DNA from: an uncultured Dorea sp. | GTDB lineage: Bacteria > Bacillota > Clostridia > Lachnospirales > Lachnospiraceae | Assembly: GCA_948844705.1 (NCBI GenBank) | Contig: CAQNVT010000192.1 | Coordinates: 1 to 13,608, forward strand | Reading direction: 5' to 3' | Length of the DNA stretch: 13,608 nucleotides | Part shown: positions 1 to 7,499 of the stretch, in pieces | How the letters are laid out: every line of letters begins with the position of its first letter | Numbering within the stretch: the first letter of the stretch is position 1 | Made by a program: the position numbers and the translations under genes | The notes under the pieces: generated by a model | What the model saw: the letters and a program-made list of their open reading frames with translations, nothing else | The model's database searches: none | Told to the model about the DNA's origin: nothing

Positions 1-31
1 ACTGGAGTTCAGACGTGTGCTCTTCCGATCT
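1..31 (+). other. Illumina TruSeq adapter contamination
   Basis: These 31 bases match the Illumina TruSeq read-2 adapter without its first three bases, ending in the familiar GTGTGCTCTTCCGATCT. They are not genomic. In frame with nadK they encode the typical adapter peptide MCSSDL, whose GTG at position 15 would be taken as a false start codon. Genomic sequence begins at about base 32. Confidence 0.97.
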
Positions 32-254
32 CAGTATCGTATTGTCGGCGGAGGACGAGCTTGTGATAGAGATCGGGAAGGGAAAGCATGGAAGGGCGGA
101 GGAGGCATGTATTGCTTTTGACGGGACAGATATGCTTACGATGACGGAGGGCGATACAGTGGTAATAAAAAAAGCCGCGTCGGAAGCAAAGATTGTCAAG
201 CTGAGCCGTGTCAGCTTTCTTGAGACGCTGCGAAGGAAGATGAAAGGAAATTGA
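32..254 (+). CDS. nadK: NAD kinase, C-terminal fragment (5' end missing)
   Basis: This is the last 73 residues of an ATP-NAD kinase, which phosphorylates NAD to NADP in the cytoplasm. The fragment starts at SIVLS, passes through the beta-rich C-terminal part with an AFDG motif (the FDG of the family), and ends with the conserved tail SRVSFLETLRRKMK, which is typical of Firmicutes NAD kinases. The GGDG and NE/D catalytic motifs lie upstream of the window. The frame reads back into adapter, so the GTG at 15 is not a real start. argR follows after only 4 bases, which fits the common clostridial order nadK-argR-recN and suggests one transcript. The identification rests on the tail motifs and gene order. 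Confidence 0.85.
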
Positions 255-258
255 CGAC

Positions 259-708
259 ATGAAGGTAAACAGGCATGCAAAAATCATTGAACTGATCCGT
301 ACTAACAGAATCGAGACACAGGAGGAGCTGGCCGCCAGGCTTCAGGAGGAGGGGTTCCGGGTGACACAGGCAACCGTATCCAGAGATATCAGGGATCTTA
401 AGCTTACCAAGATTCCGGCAGAAGGCGGAGGACAGAGATATGCGATCCATCAGGAGGAGCAGGACGGCATGAATGAAAAATATATGCGTGTGCTGCGGGA
501 CGGTTATGTGTCGATGGATATGGCACAGAATATTCTTGTGATCAAGACGGTATCCGGTATGGCGATGGCAGTCTGTGCGGCGGTTGACGCAATGGAGTGG
601 AAGGAAGTCGTAGGAAGCATTGCGGGGGACGATACGATCATGTGTGCGATACGGAGTGTGGAGGATACCGTGCAGGTAATGGAAAAGATCAGAAGAATTG
701 TTCTGTAG
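259..708 (+). CDS. argR: Arginine repressor ArgR
   Basis: A 149-residue protein of the usual ArgR/AhrC length. Residues 1-70 form the winged helix-turn-helix DNA-binding domain with the recognition-helix motif TQATVSRDI (S41, R42). Residues 75-149 form the oligomerisation and arginine-binding domain, including the motif GDDT (D124, D125). In the family, hexamers bound to L-arginine repress arginine biosynthesis genes and activate catabolic ones. The gene starts 4 bases after nadK, with AAAGG upstream, and lies 9 bases before recN, whose Shine-Dalgarno sequence overlaps the argR stop codon. It is therefore very probably co-transcribed and partly translationally coupled. No arginine genes are in the window, so its regulon lies elsewhere. 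Confidence 0.95.
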   Translation: MKVNRHAKIIELIRTNRIETQEELAARLQEEGFRVTQATVSRDIRDLKLTKIPAEGGGQRYAIHQEEQDGMNEKYMRVLRDGYVSMDMAQNILVIKTVSGMAMAVCAAVDAMEWKEVVGSIAGDDTIMCAIRSVEDTVQVMEKIRRIVL

Positions 709-717
709 GAGGGACAG

Positions 718-2403
718 ATGTTACAAAGTTTACATGTGAAGAATCTGGCGTTGATCGACGAGATCGAAGTAGAGTTCGGGGAAGGCCTGAATATACTGAC
801 CGGGGAGACCGGAGCAGGAAAATCGATTATCCTGGGCTCCGTGAATCTTGCGCTTGGCGGTAAATATACAAAGGACATGATAAGAGAGGGCGCAGATTAC
901 GGCTTTGTGGAGCTTACCTTCAGCGTGGAGAGCGAGGCACAGAGGAATGCTCTTAAGGAGCTTGACATATTTCCGGAGGACGGACTGGTGATCCTTGGCA
1001 GGCGCCTGATGGAAAAGAGAAGCTTAAGCCGTATCAACGGGGAAACGGTGACAATGTCGGTTTTAAAGGAGGCGGCTTCGATTCTGATCGATATTCACGG
1101 CCAGCACGAGCATCAGTCATTGCTGTACAAAAAAAATCATCTGGCATTAGTAGATGCTTTTGCGGGGGAAGCGCTTAGGGAGATCAAGGAAAGAACCAGG
1201 GATGCCTGCCGGGAATTAAGGACGCTTAAAAAGCGTCTTGAAGAGTCGGATATGGACGAAGCCCAGAGGGCAAAGGAGATGGATTTCCTTAAGTTTGAGG
1301 TGGAGGAGATCGAGGGAGCCGCATTAAGAGAGGGAGAGGATGAAGAGCTTGAACTCCTTTTCAGGCGTATGGAAAACGGAAAGCGCATCACGCAGAGCGC
1401 GGCAGCGGCCTATGCGTTTACAAGCGAGGGAGACGCAAGCGCCAGCGAGAGCTTAAGCAGAGCCATACGGATGCTCTCGGATATTACGGGATGCGATGAA
1501 AAGGGGGCGGAGCTTTACGGGCAGCTGTCCGAGATCGACAGCCTGCTAAATGATTTTAACAGGGAGCTTTCCGATTATCTGGAGTCTTTTGAATTTTCCG
1601 AGGAGGAATTTTACGATACGGAAAGCCGGTTAAATGAGATCAACCGTTTAAAGACAAAATATGGAAATACGATCGGACAGATCCTTGCATATAAAGAAGG
1701 TCAGCAGAATAAGCTTATAAAGCTGGAGGATTATGAGAATTACATGGCTGATCTGAAAAAGGAGCTTGAAAAGGCGGAAAAAAGATATCTGGAGGCAGCA
1801 GGCGAGCTTACGGCTGTGAGAAAGGCCCAGAGCAGGCTTCTGGAAAAGGAAGTGACCGTGGGATTAAAGGAGCTTAATTTTGCAGATGTGAGATTCGAAA
1901 TCGCGGCGGATACTCTTGAGACTTATACGCCGGAGGGTATGGATGACGTGGAGTTCAGGATTTCCTTAAATCCGGGGCTTCCGGTGAGACCGCTTGCCAA
2001 TGTGGCGTCAGGCGGAGAGCTGTCAAGGATCATGCTGGCGATCAAGGCTGTCATGGCGGACAGAGATGCGGTAGAGACACTGATTTTTGACGAGATTGAC
2101 GTGGGTATCAGCGGACGCACGGCGCAGAAGGTATCCGAGAAGATGGCGCTGCTTGGACGGAAGCATCAGGTGATCTGTATCACACACCTTGCACAGATCG
2201 CAGCCATGGCGGACGTTCATTTCCTGATTGAAAAAAAAGTGGGAAATACAGACACGACAACCTCGATCTGCTGTCTGAATGAAAAAGAAACCGTAAACGA
2301 GCTTGCAAGGATCCTGGGCGGAGCAAGGATTACGGACGCCGTAACAGAGAATGCCAGGGAGATGCGGGAGCTCGCAAAATTTACAAAAGAAAAAATAAAA
2401 TAA
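718..2403 (+). CDS. recN: DNA repair protein RecN (SMC-like ATPase)
   Basis: A 561-residue SMC-family ATPase involved in recombinational repair of double-strand breaks, of normal length for RecN. The N-terminal half-head carries Walker A GETGAGKS (residues 29-36). The middle (about 150-370) is rich in Glu/Lys/Leu heptads and should form the antiparallel coiled coil. The C-terminal half-head has the ABC signature ASGGELSR (430-437), Walker B LIFDEID with D458 and E459, and the H-loop ITHLAQ with H490. The start ATG at 718 has the strong Shine-Dalgarno AGGAGGG just upstream, overlapping the argR stop. It is the last gene of the nadK-argR-recN unit and is followed by a strong hairpin terminator. 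Confidence 0.97.
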   Translation: MLQSLHVKNLALIDEIEVEFGEGLNILTGETGAGKSIILGSVNLALGGKYTKDMIREGADYGFVELTFSVESEAQRNALKELDIFPEDGLVILGRRLMEKRSLSRINGETVTMSVLKEAASILIDIHGQHEHQSLLYKKNHLALVDAFAGEALREIKERTRDACRELRTLKKRLEESDMDEAQRAKEMDFLKFEVEEIEGAALREGEDEELELLFRRMENGKRITQSAAAAYAFTSEGDASASESLSRAIRMLSDITGCDEKGAELYGQLSEIDSLLNDFNRELSDYLESFEFSEEEFYDTESRLNEINRLKTKYGNTIGQILAYKEGQQNKLIKLEDYENYMADLKKELEKAEKRYLEAAGELTAVRKAQSRLLEKEVTVGLKELNFADVRFEIAADTLETYTPEGMDDVEFRISLNPGLPVRPLANVASGGELSRIMLAIKAVMADRDAVETLIFDEIDVGISGRTAQKVSEKMALLGRKHQVICITHLAQIAAMADVHFLIEKKVGNTDTTTSICCLNEKETVNELARILGGARITDAVTENAREMRELAKFTKEKIK

Positions 2404-2421
2404 AATAATTGCGGCATACTA
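2392..2421 (+). promoter_or_regulatory. Candidate sigma-G-type promoter of spoIVB
   Basis: CATACTA at 2415-2421 matches the published sigma-G -10 consensus CATnMTA at every position. Seventeen bases upstream, AAAATA (2392-2397) matches four of six positions of the TGAATA-type -35. In Bacillus subtilis, spoIVB is transcribed in the forespore by sigma-F and sigma-G, so a promoter here is expected. The start site would fall near 2428, inside the left arm of the recN terminator. The match was read by eye, and the AT-rich context raises the chance of coincidence. Confidence 0.5.
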
Positions 2422-2455
2422 AGATAGATATCTGTGACAGGTATCTATCTTTTTT
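2421..2455 (+). terminator. Rho-independent terminator after recN
   Basis: AAGATAGATA (2421-2430) is the exact reverse complement of TATCTATCTT (2442-2451). The stem extends inward through a T-G pair and CTG/CAG, leaving a TGA loop, and ends in a run of six T (2450-2455). It lies 18 bases after the recN stop and closes the nadK-argR-recN operon. Its end is only 21 bases before the spoIVB start codon. Confidence 0.88.
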
Positions 2456-2476
2456 GTGTGTCGGAGGGAAATGCAG

Positions 2477-3547
2477 ATGTTTAAGTACTGGTACAGAAGA
2501 ATTCTGATTATGGTTGTCGTATTCCTGACTGCTGTGGGCGGCAGCTATTGTCTTATCGAAGGAGAGCGGATCAGCATGAGGCAGGAGGTGAGCGGAGAGC
2601 CCTCCGGGGAGACGATGGTGATCCCCGGCGGAATGCCGGTTGGCATCTATCTGGAGACGGACGGCGTCATGATCCTTGGGACGGAAAGCATTGAGGCGGT
2701 TGACGGCATGAAATATAATCCTGCGGAGCATCTTGTGAAGCCGGGAGACTATATCGTGGGAATCAACGGGCAGCAGATCGATACAAAGGCCCAGCTTATC
2801 AAGGCGGTAGCGGAGCTTAAGGAGGATGAGGTGGTGCTCACCGTAAAAAGGGAGCAGGAGAAGCTGGATATCAGATTTAAGCCGGTACAATGTAAGTTCG
2901 GCGAATATAAGCTCGGCATCTGGGTGAGAGATAATACACAGGGACTCGGCACGGTTACCTTCTTAAATGCAGAGAGTAAATTCGGGGCGCTGGGGCACGG
3001 CATCCATGATATAGATACGAATGAGCTTCTTAATATCTCGGACGGAACACTGTATATTACCAGTATCCGGGATATTCAGAAGGGAGAGAGCGGATCCCCG
3101 GGAGGCATGGAGGGAATCATTGTCTATAACAATTATAACGTGCTGGGGACGATTACAAAAAATACAGAGGTCGGAATCTTCGGAACCGTAGACAGGATCG
3201 ATACGCTTTTTTCGGATCAGGAGCCGATGGAAACTGCGAAAAAGGAGGAGATCACGACCGGGCCTGCGGTCATACGATGTGCCGTTTCGGGAGAAATTAA
3301 AGAATATGACATAGAGATCAAGGGAATAGATTATTATACAAATGAGATCAATAAAGGGCTGACCATTGAGGTGACAGACGAAGAGCTCCTTAAGGAAACC
3401 GGAGGAATCGTCCAGGGAATGAGCGGAAGCCCGATCATACAGAACGGAAAGCTTGTTGGGGCGGTAACTCATGTTTTTGTCAATAATCCGACAAAGGGAT
3501 ATGGCATTTTTATAGAAAATATGCTGGAAATTTGTAAGAATATGTAG
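2477..3547 (+). CDS. spoIVB: SpoIVB serine peptidase (stage IV sporulation)
   Basis: A 356-residue membrane-anchored serine peptidase of family S55. In B. subtilis it is made in the forespore, secreted into the intermembrane space, and cleaves SpoIVFA to trigger pro-sigma-K processing in the mother cell. Residues 9-27 form one membrane helix. Residues about 45-137 form the PDZ domain (PGGMPVGIYLETDG, then GDYIVGINGQ). The catalytic triad is recognisable: H174 in GHGIHD, D301, and S316 in QGMSGSP. The D301-S316 spacing of 15 equals that of D363-S378 in the Bacillus enzyme. I chose the ATG at 2477 because GGAGGG (2463-2468) is 8 bases upstream. The in-frame ATG at 2471 is too close and the GTG at 2456 lies before the ribosome site. 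spo0A follows, as in other spore formers. Confidence 0.95.
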   Translation: MFKYWYRRILIMVVVFLTAVGGSYCLIEGERISMRQEVSGEPSGETMVIPGGMPVGIYLETDGVMILGTESIEAVDGMKYNPAEHLVKPGDYIVGINGQQIDTKAQLIKAVAELKEDEVVLTVKREQEKLDIRFKPVQCKFGEYKLGIWVRDNTQGLGTVTFLNAESKFGALGHGIHDIDTNELLNISDGTLYITSIRDIQKGESGSPGGMEGIIVYNNYNVLGTITKNTEVGIFGTVDRIDTLFSDQEPMETAKKEEITTGPAVIRCAVSGEIKEYDIEIKGIDYYTNEINKGLTIEVTDEELLKETGGIVQGMSGSPIIQNGKLVGAVTHVFVNNPTKGYGIFIENMLEICKNM

Positions 3548-3591
3548 AAAAAGATTTGAAAATGCAAAAACAAGTCACAATATACAGTATT

Positions 3592-3620
3592 TTTACGACG
3601 TTTATTTCTTGAATTATAAT
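3592..3620 (+). promoter_or_regulatory. Candidate vegetative promoter of spo0A
   Basis: A perfect TATAAT (3615-3620) lies 17 bases after TTTACG (3592-3597), which matches TTGACA at four of six positions. Transcription would start near 3627 and leave a leader of about 55 bases. It sits in the AT-rich 134-base gap between spoIVB and spo0A, so spo0A probably has its own promoter besides any readthrough from spoIVB. Confidence 0.55.
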
Positions 3621-3621
3621 A

Positions 3622-3659
3622 TGACGAAATATATAATTGGTTTTGACGGTTTTGTAGAA
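3622..3659 (+). promoter_or_regulatory. Candidate Spo0A-binding sites (0A boxes)
   Basis: TTTGTAGAA (3651-3659) matches the 0A box TTTGTCGAA at eight of nine positions. TGACGAA (3622-3628), just after the -10, matches the core TGTCGAA at six of seven. Both lie around or downstream of the predicted start site and upstream of the Shine-Dalgarno AAAGGAGG (3663-3670). Autoregulation of spo0A is known in Bacillus. Whether these sites act here is inference, and single mismatched boxes arise easily in AT-rich DNA. Confidence 0.35.
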
Positions 3660-3681
3660 CAGAAAGGAGGATTTGTGGGAA

Positions 3682-4473
3682 ATGGGAGAAATAGCCGTGG
3701 CAATAGCCGACGACAATGAAAGAATCTTGGATTTACTTGGCGAAGTGATCGATGCAGACAAAAGCTTAAACCTTGTAGGAAAAGCGAAAAACGGGGAGGA
3801 TGCCTACTCGATCATCAAAGAAAAACAGCCGGATGTGATGCTTTTGGACCTGATTATGCCGAAAATGGACGGATTAAGCGTGATGGATCTTGTCAACCGT
3901 GACAAGGAGCTCGAAAAGAGACCGAGCTTCATCATCGTGACGGCGGTCGGGCAGGAAAGGATCACCGAGGATGCATTCAGAAGAGGGGCAAATTATTATA
4001 TCCTGAAGCCCTTCAATAACGAAATGGTATTAAACCGGATAAAAAGCGCGGGACATGCAATTCATCATGAGGTCCGGCCGGCAGGAGGGTATGAGTCGGA
4101 AAATCCGATTGAACCCGGAATAAATCTCGAGGCGCGGGTAACGGATATGATTCATGAGATCGGAATACCTGCGCATATCAAAGGGTATCATTATCTGAGG
4201 GATGCGATCATTATGGCGATCGAGGATATGGATGTGCTGAATGCGATCACGAAGGTGTTGTATCCGACGGTCGCAAAAAAGCACCAGACAACGTCAAGCC
4301 GTGTAGAACGGGCGATCCGGCATGCGATCGAGGTGGCGTGGAGCCGGGGAAAATTAGATACATTGGATGATTTATTTGGATATACCGTGAGCAACGGAAA
4401 GGGAAAGCCGACCAATTCAGAGTTTATTGCACTTATCGCAGACACGATTCGTTTGGAATATAAAAACAGATAA
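3682..4473 (+). CDS. spo0A: Sporulation master response regulator Spo0A
   Basis: A 263-residue response regulator, close to the 267 residues of B. subtilis Spo0A. The receiver domain (1-125) has the acidic pocket D10/D11, phosphoacceptor D56 in [12 protein letters not shown] (the same number as in Bacillus), T87, and K109 in ILKPFN. After a linker, the C-terminal effector domain (about 145-263) carries the strongly conserved recognition region with [20 protein letters not shown] (196-215) and the end motif [13 protein letters not shown]. When phosphorylated it binds 0A boxes and commits the cell to sporulation. The ATG at 3682 is preferred because AAAGGAGG (3663-3670) is 11 bases upstream. 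An in-frame TTG at 3673 is only 2 bases from it. No terminator follows before glgA. Confidence 0.98.
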   Translation: MGEIAVAIADDNERILDLLGEVIDADKSLNLVGKAKNGEDAYSIIKEKQPDVMLLDLIMPKMDGLSVMDLVNRDKELEKRPSFIIVTAVGQERITEDAFRRGANYYILKPFNNEMVLNRIKSAGHAIHHEVRPAGGYESENPIEPGINLEARVTDMIHEIGIPAHIKGYHYLRDAIIMAIEDMDVLNAITKVLYPTVAKKHQTTSSRVERAIRHAIEVAWSRGKLDTLDDLFGYTVSNGKGKPTNSEFIALIADTIRLEYKNR

Positions 4474-4476
4474 TGC

Positions 4477-4505
4477 TTTTCTTCCGTGAAAAAATGCGGT
4501 ATAAT
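4477..4505 (+). promoter_or_regulatory. Candidate promoter of glgA
   Basis: A perfect TATAAT (4500-4505) in the 67-base gap after spo0A is preceded, 17 bases upstream, by a poor -35 (TTTTCT, 4477-4482). The predicted start near 4512 leaves a short leader containing GGGAGG and GAAGGA before the glgA ATG. The weak -35 limits confidence. Confidence 0.4.
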
Positions 4506-4540
4506 AAATAATATCGTAAAAATCGGGAGGAAGAGAAGGA

Positions 4541-5977
4541 ATGAAAAAAATACTTTTTGCAACTTCAGAAGCGGTGCCTTTCATAAAGACAGGAGGGTTA
4601 GCTGACGTTGCGGGCACTTTGCCGAAAAATTTTGATAAGGAAAAATATGATGTAAGAGTCATGCTTCCGAAGTATATGTGTATGAAAGAACAGTGGAAGG
4701 AAAAGCTTACATACCACAGCCATTTTTATATGGATCTGGGATGGAGGACACAGTACGTAGGAGTTTTAGAGACACAGTACGATGGGATTACATTCTATTT
4801 TATAGATAATGAGTATTATTTTAACGGCTTTGCGCCGTACGGAGACATGTATGCGGATATTGAGAAGTTTGCATTTTTCTCCAAGGCGGTTTTAAGCGCA
4901 CTGCCGGTGATTAATTTCAGGCCGGATATTATCCACTGCCATGACTGGCAGACCGGGCTTGTTCCGATCTTTCTGGATAATTTCCGTTATTCAAATGAAT
5001 ATTACCGCGGGATCAAGACGATCATGACCATTCATAATCTGAAGTTCCAGGGGACATGGGATACAAAGAGAGTAAGAGATATCACGGGGCTTCCTCAGTA
5101 TTATTTTGCACCGGACAAGCTGGAGGCTTATAAGGATGCCAATTATCTGAAGGGCGGAATCGTGTATGCGGACAGGATCACGACGGTGAGCAGCTCCTAC
5201 GCGGAGGAGATCAAGATGCCGTTCTACGGGGAGAGGCTTGACGGTCTGATGCGCGCCCGCTCCAACTGCCTGTCCGGTATCGTAAACGGTATCGATTATG
5301 ATGAGTTTAACCCGGAGACGGATAAATGTATCGAACGGAATTATAATATCCAGAATTTCCGCAAGGAGAAGGTAAAGAATAAGATTGCGCTCCAGAAGGA
5401 ATTGGGACTTGAGCAGGATCCGAAGATCATGATGATCGGAATCGTATCCAGGCTTACGGATCAGAAGGGCTTTGACCTGATTGCTTACGTCATGGACGAG
5501 CTTTGTCAGGATGCCGTTCAGATCGTTGTCCTTGGAACGGGCGAGGAGCAGTACGAGAATATGTTCCGTCACTTTGACTGGAAATATCACGGGAAGGTAT
5601 CTGCGAATATCTTCTATTCGGAGGAGCTTTCACACAGGATTTATGCGGCGTCCGACGCATTTCTTATGCCGTCCCTGTTTGAGCCCTGCGGCCTGAGCCA
5701 GCTTATGAGTCTCCGGTACGGCACGGTTCCGATCGTAAGGGAGACCGGCGGACTTAAGGATACGGTAGAGGCTTATAACGAATATGAGAAGACAGGAACA
5801 GGCTTCAGCTTCCTGAATTACAATGCACACGAGATGCTGGGTACAGTCCGGTATGCAGAAAGAATATATTACGACAGAAAGAGAGACTGGAATAAGATTG
5901 CAGAGCGGGGGATGGAACAGGATTTCTCGTGGAAGAATTCTGCAAAACAGTATGAGGCATTATACGATGGCATGTAA
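4541..5977 (+). CDS. glgA: Glycogen synthase GlgA (ADP-glucose type)
   Basis: A 478-residue GT-B-fold glycosyltransferase of family GT5, of normal bacterial length. In the family it transfers glucose from ADP-glucose to the non-reducing end of alpha-1,4-glucan. The N-terminal Rossmann half contains the sugar-nucleotide motif KTGGL (16-20) and HDWQTG with H134. The C-terminal half contains SRLTDQKGFD (303-312) and the donor-site motif LFEPCGLSQ with E381, followed by ETGGLKDTV. The start has GAAGGA just upstream. The last bases overlap the metF start, so metF is likely coupled to it. glgC, glgB and glgP are not in the window, so the rest of glycogen metabolism is elsewhere. The position next to spo0A is worth noting, since many spore formers store granulose before sporulating. 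Confidence 0.96.
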   Translation: MKKILFATSEAVPFIKTGGLADVAGTLPKNFDKEKYDVRVMLPKYMCMKEQWKEKLTYHSHFYMDLGWRTQYVGVLETQYDGITFYFIDNEYYFNGFAPYGDMYADIEKFAFFSKAVLSALPVINFRPDIIHCHDWQTGLVPIFLDNFRYSNEYYRGIKTIMTIHNLKFQGTWDTKRVRDITGLPQYYFAPDKLEAYKDANYLKGGIVYADRITTVSSSYAEEIKMPFYGERLDGLMRARSNCLSGIVNGIDYDEFNPETDKCIERNYNIQNFRKEKVKNKIALQKELGLEQDPKIMMIGIVSRLTDQKGFDLIAYVMDELCQDAVQIVVLGTGEEQYENMFRHFDWKYHGKVSANIFYSEELSHRIYAASDAFLMPSLFEPCGLSQLMSLRYGTVPIVRETGGLKDTVEAYNEYEKTGTGFSFLNYNAHEMLGTVRYAERIYYDRKRDWNKIAERGMEQDFSWKNSAKQYEALYDGM

Positions 5978-6842
5978 GATTAAAGACATATTAAAGGATA
6001 AAAATCCGCATATTTCTTTTGAGATATTTCCTCCGAAGACGGATGCGGGATATGAGAGCGTTCTGTCCGCGGCAGAGAAGATTGCAGCATTAAAACCGTC
6101 ATATATCAGTGTAACCTACGGCGCGGGCGGAGGAACCAGCAAAAATACAGTGAAGATCGCTTCACAGATCAAGGAGTTAGGAGTTACAAGCCTTGCACAC
6201 CTGACCTGTGTATCCTCCACGAGGGAGGAGGTACATAAGGTGATCGATGAGCTTAAAAAGCAGGGAATCGAAAATGTTCTGGCGCTTCGGGGCGATAAGC
6301 CGAAGGACACGGAATTTCCTCTTCCGGGACAGTATAAATATGCGTATGAGCTGGTTGAGGATATCAAGTCGCAGGGTGATTTCTGTATCGGGGCAGCGTG
6401 CTATCCTGAGGGACATGTGGAGACAGAGCATAAGAAGGATGATATTATCAATCTGAAAAACAAGGTGGACTGCGGCGTTGATTTTCTCACGACACAGATG
6501 TTTTTTGATAATAATATTCTGTATAATTTCCTGTACCGGATCCGGGAAAAAGGGATCATGGTTCCGGTGCTCCCGGGGATCATGCCGATCACCAATGCAA
6601 GCCAGATCAGACGTTCGGCAGAGCTTTCCGGCGCAACCTTCCCGCAGAGATTCTTAGCAATACTGGATCGTTTCGGGGATAATCCGGAGGCAATGAAGCA
6701 GGCCGGGATTGCTTATGCGACCGACCAGATCATCGATCTGATCGCCAACGGAATTAATCATATTCATGTGTATTCTATGAATAAGCCGGAGGTTGCAGAG
6801 GCGATCATGCGTAATCTTTCAGAGATCGTAACGGCTTCTTAA
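5967..6842 (+). CDS. metF: Methylenetetrahydrofolate reductase MetF
   Basis: A 291-residue flavin-dependent TIM-barrel enzyme that reduces 5,10-methylene-THF to 5-methyl-THF, the methyl donor for MetH downstream. Visible motifs are ISFEIFPPKT with the catalytic glutamate E19, SVTYGAGG (49-55), LALRGDKP (105-112), TTQMFFDN (175-182), LPGIMPI (202-208) and the C-terminal HVYSMNKP. I chose the ATG at 5967, which overlaps the end of glgA by 11 bases, because the product then begins MACKIKDIL as in other MetF proteins and GAGG (5954-5957) sits 9 bases before it. The in-frame ATG at 5952 would add five residues. The open frame reaching back to 5823 lies entirely inside glgA and is not used. No riboswitch is visible ahead of it. 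Confidence 0.95.
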   Translation: MACKIKDILKDKNPHISFEIFPPKTDAGYESVLSAAEKIAALKPSYISVTYGAGGGTSKNTVKIASQIKELGVTSLAHLTCVSSTREEVHKVIDELKKQGIENVLALRGDKPKDTEFPLPGQYKYAYELVEDIKSQGDFCIGAACYPEGHVETEHKKDDIINLKNKVDCGVDFLTTQMFFDNNILYNFLYRIREKGIMVPVLPGIMPITNASQIRRSAELSGATFPQRFLAILDRFGDNPEAMKQAGIAYATDQIIDLIANGINHIHVYSMNKPEVAEAIMRNLSEIVTAS

Positions 6843-6857
6843 GTACGGGAAAAGGAT

Positions 6858-7499
6858 ATGGACGGCAGAGTAAAGGAGGCTGCCCGTTATCTGGGATATG
6901 GAAGACATGCGGTAGATGAGAAGACAGAAGAGCTTGTCAGAGCTTCTCTTGAGGAGCTTGACAGGACCTTGGAGGGTCGGATCGTCTATCGCATCTTTGA
7001 GTTGGAAGTACCGGATGACGGCAGTGTAAGGATCGGAGAGCTTCATATTGCCAGCAGGAATCTTGCGAAGAATATGCGGGGCTGTGAGAGGGCGGTTATG
7101 CTCGGTGCAACTCTCGGAATAGGAGTGGATATGCTGATGAAGCGTTATTCTCTTACGGATATGACGAGGGCGGTCGTATTGCAGGCGTGCGCCGCCGCCA
7201 TGCTGGAGGAGTTTTTAGACGGCTGGCAGCAGGAGTATGAAAGAGAAGCCCTGAAGGAGGGGTATTATTTGAGGCCGCGTTTCAGCCCCGGATACGGCGA
7301 CTTTGACATTTCCCATCAGGAGGATATCATAAGGATGCTGGACAGCGCAAAAAAAATCGGGCTTACGATGACAGACGGATATATGCTTACACCCACAAAA
7401 TCTGTGACGGCGGTGATTGGGATGAGCAGGGAAAGCGTCCCCTGCCATAAGAAGGGCTGCGAGGAATGTGAAAAAGCAGACTGTATATACCGGCGTTAA
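6858..7499 (+). CDS. Stand-alone methionine synthase activation-domain protein
   Basis: A 213-residue protein matching the MetH activation domain family (PF02965), which binds SAM and allows reductive remethylation of the cobalamin when it oxidises to cob(II)alamin. The diagnostic region is RPRFSPGYGDFDIS (139-152), followed by IGLTMTDGYMLTPTKSVTAVIG (167-188 region), the core of the SAM-binding fold. The following metH lacks this domain, so the two proteins should work in trans, as with the adjacent Thermotoga genes TM0268/TM0269. The C-terminus has four cysteines (C196, C201, C204, C209) that could hold a metal or Fe-S centre; that is inference. The ATG at 6858 has only a poorly spaced AAAAGGA, but the product starts as expected. 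The stop overlaps an ATG (TAATG) that I do not take as the metH start. Confidence 0.88.
   Translation: MDGRVKEAARYLGYGRHAVDEKTEELVRASLEELDRTLEGRIVYRIFELEVPDDGSVRIGELHIASRNLAKNMRGCERAVMLGATLGIGVDMLMKRYSLTDMTRAVVLQACAAAMLEEFLDGWQQEYEREALKEGYYLRPRFSPGYGDFDISHQEDIIRMLDSAKKIGLTMTDGYMLTPTKSVTAVIGMSRESVPCHKKGCEECEKADCIYRR

Noticed and set aside
15..31. GTG at 15 as the nadK start codon
   Set aside because: It lies in adapter sequence, and the true start is outside the window.
2381..2890. Minus-strand open frame spanning the recN terminator and the start of spoIVB
   Set aside because: It crosses a well-formed terminator and the start of a conserved gene, and its translation resembles no protein I know.
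3608..3616. Sigma-H promoter for spo0A based on GAATT at 3611-3615
   Set aside because: No AGGAWWW-type -35 element lies at the right distance, and the same bases are better explained by the TATAAT promoter.
4991..5590. A 199-codon minus-strand open frame inside glgA
   Set aside because: It is a shadow of glgA. The translation has no domain-like motif and I see no ribosome site for it.
5823..5966. Longer N-terminus for metF beginning inside glgA
   Set aside because: The extra 48 residues are an out-of-frame reading of conserved glgA sequence. MetF proteins begin near the chosen ATG at 5967.
5900..5966. SAM or T-box riboswitch ahead of the methionine genes
   Set aside because: The space ahead of metF is coding sequence of glgA, and no riboswitch core could be seen by eye.
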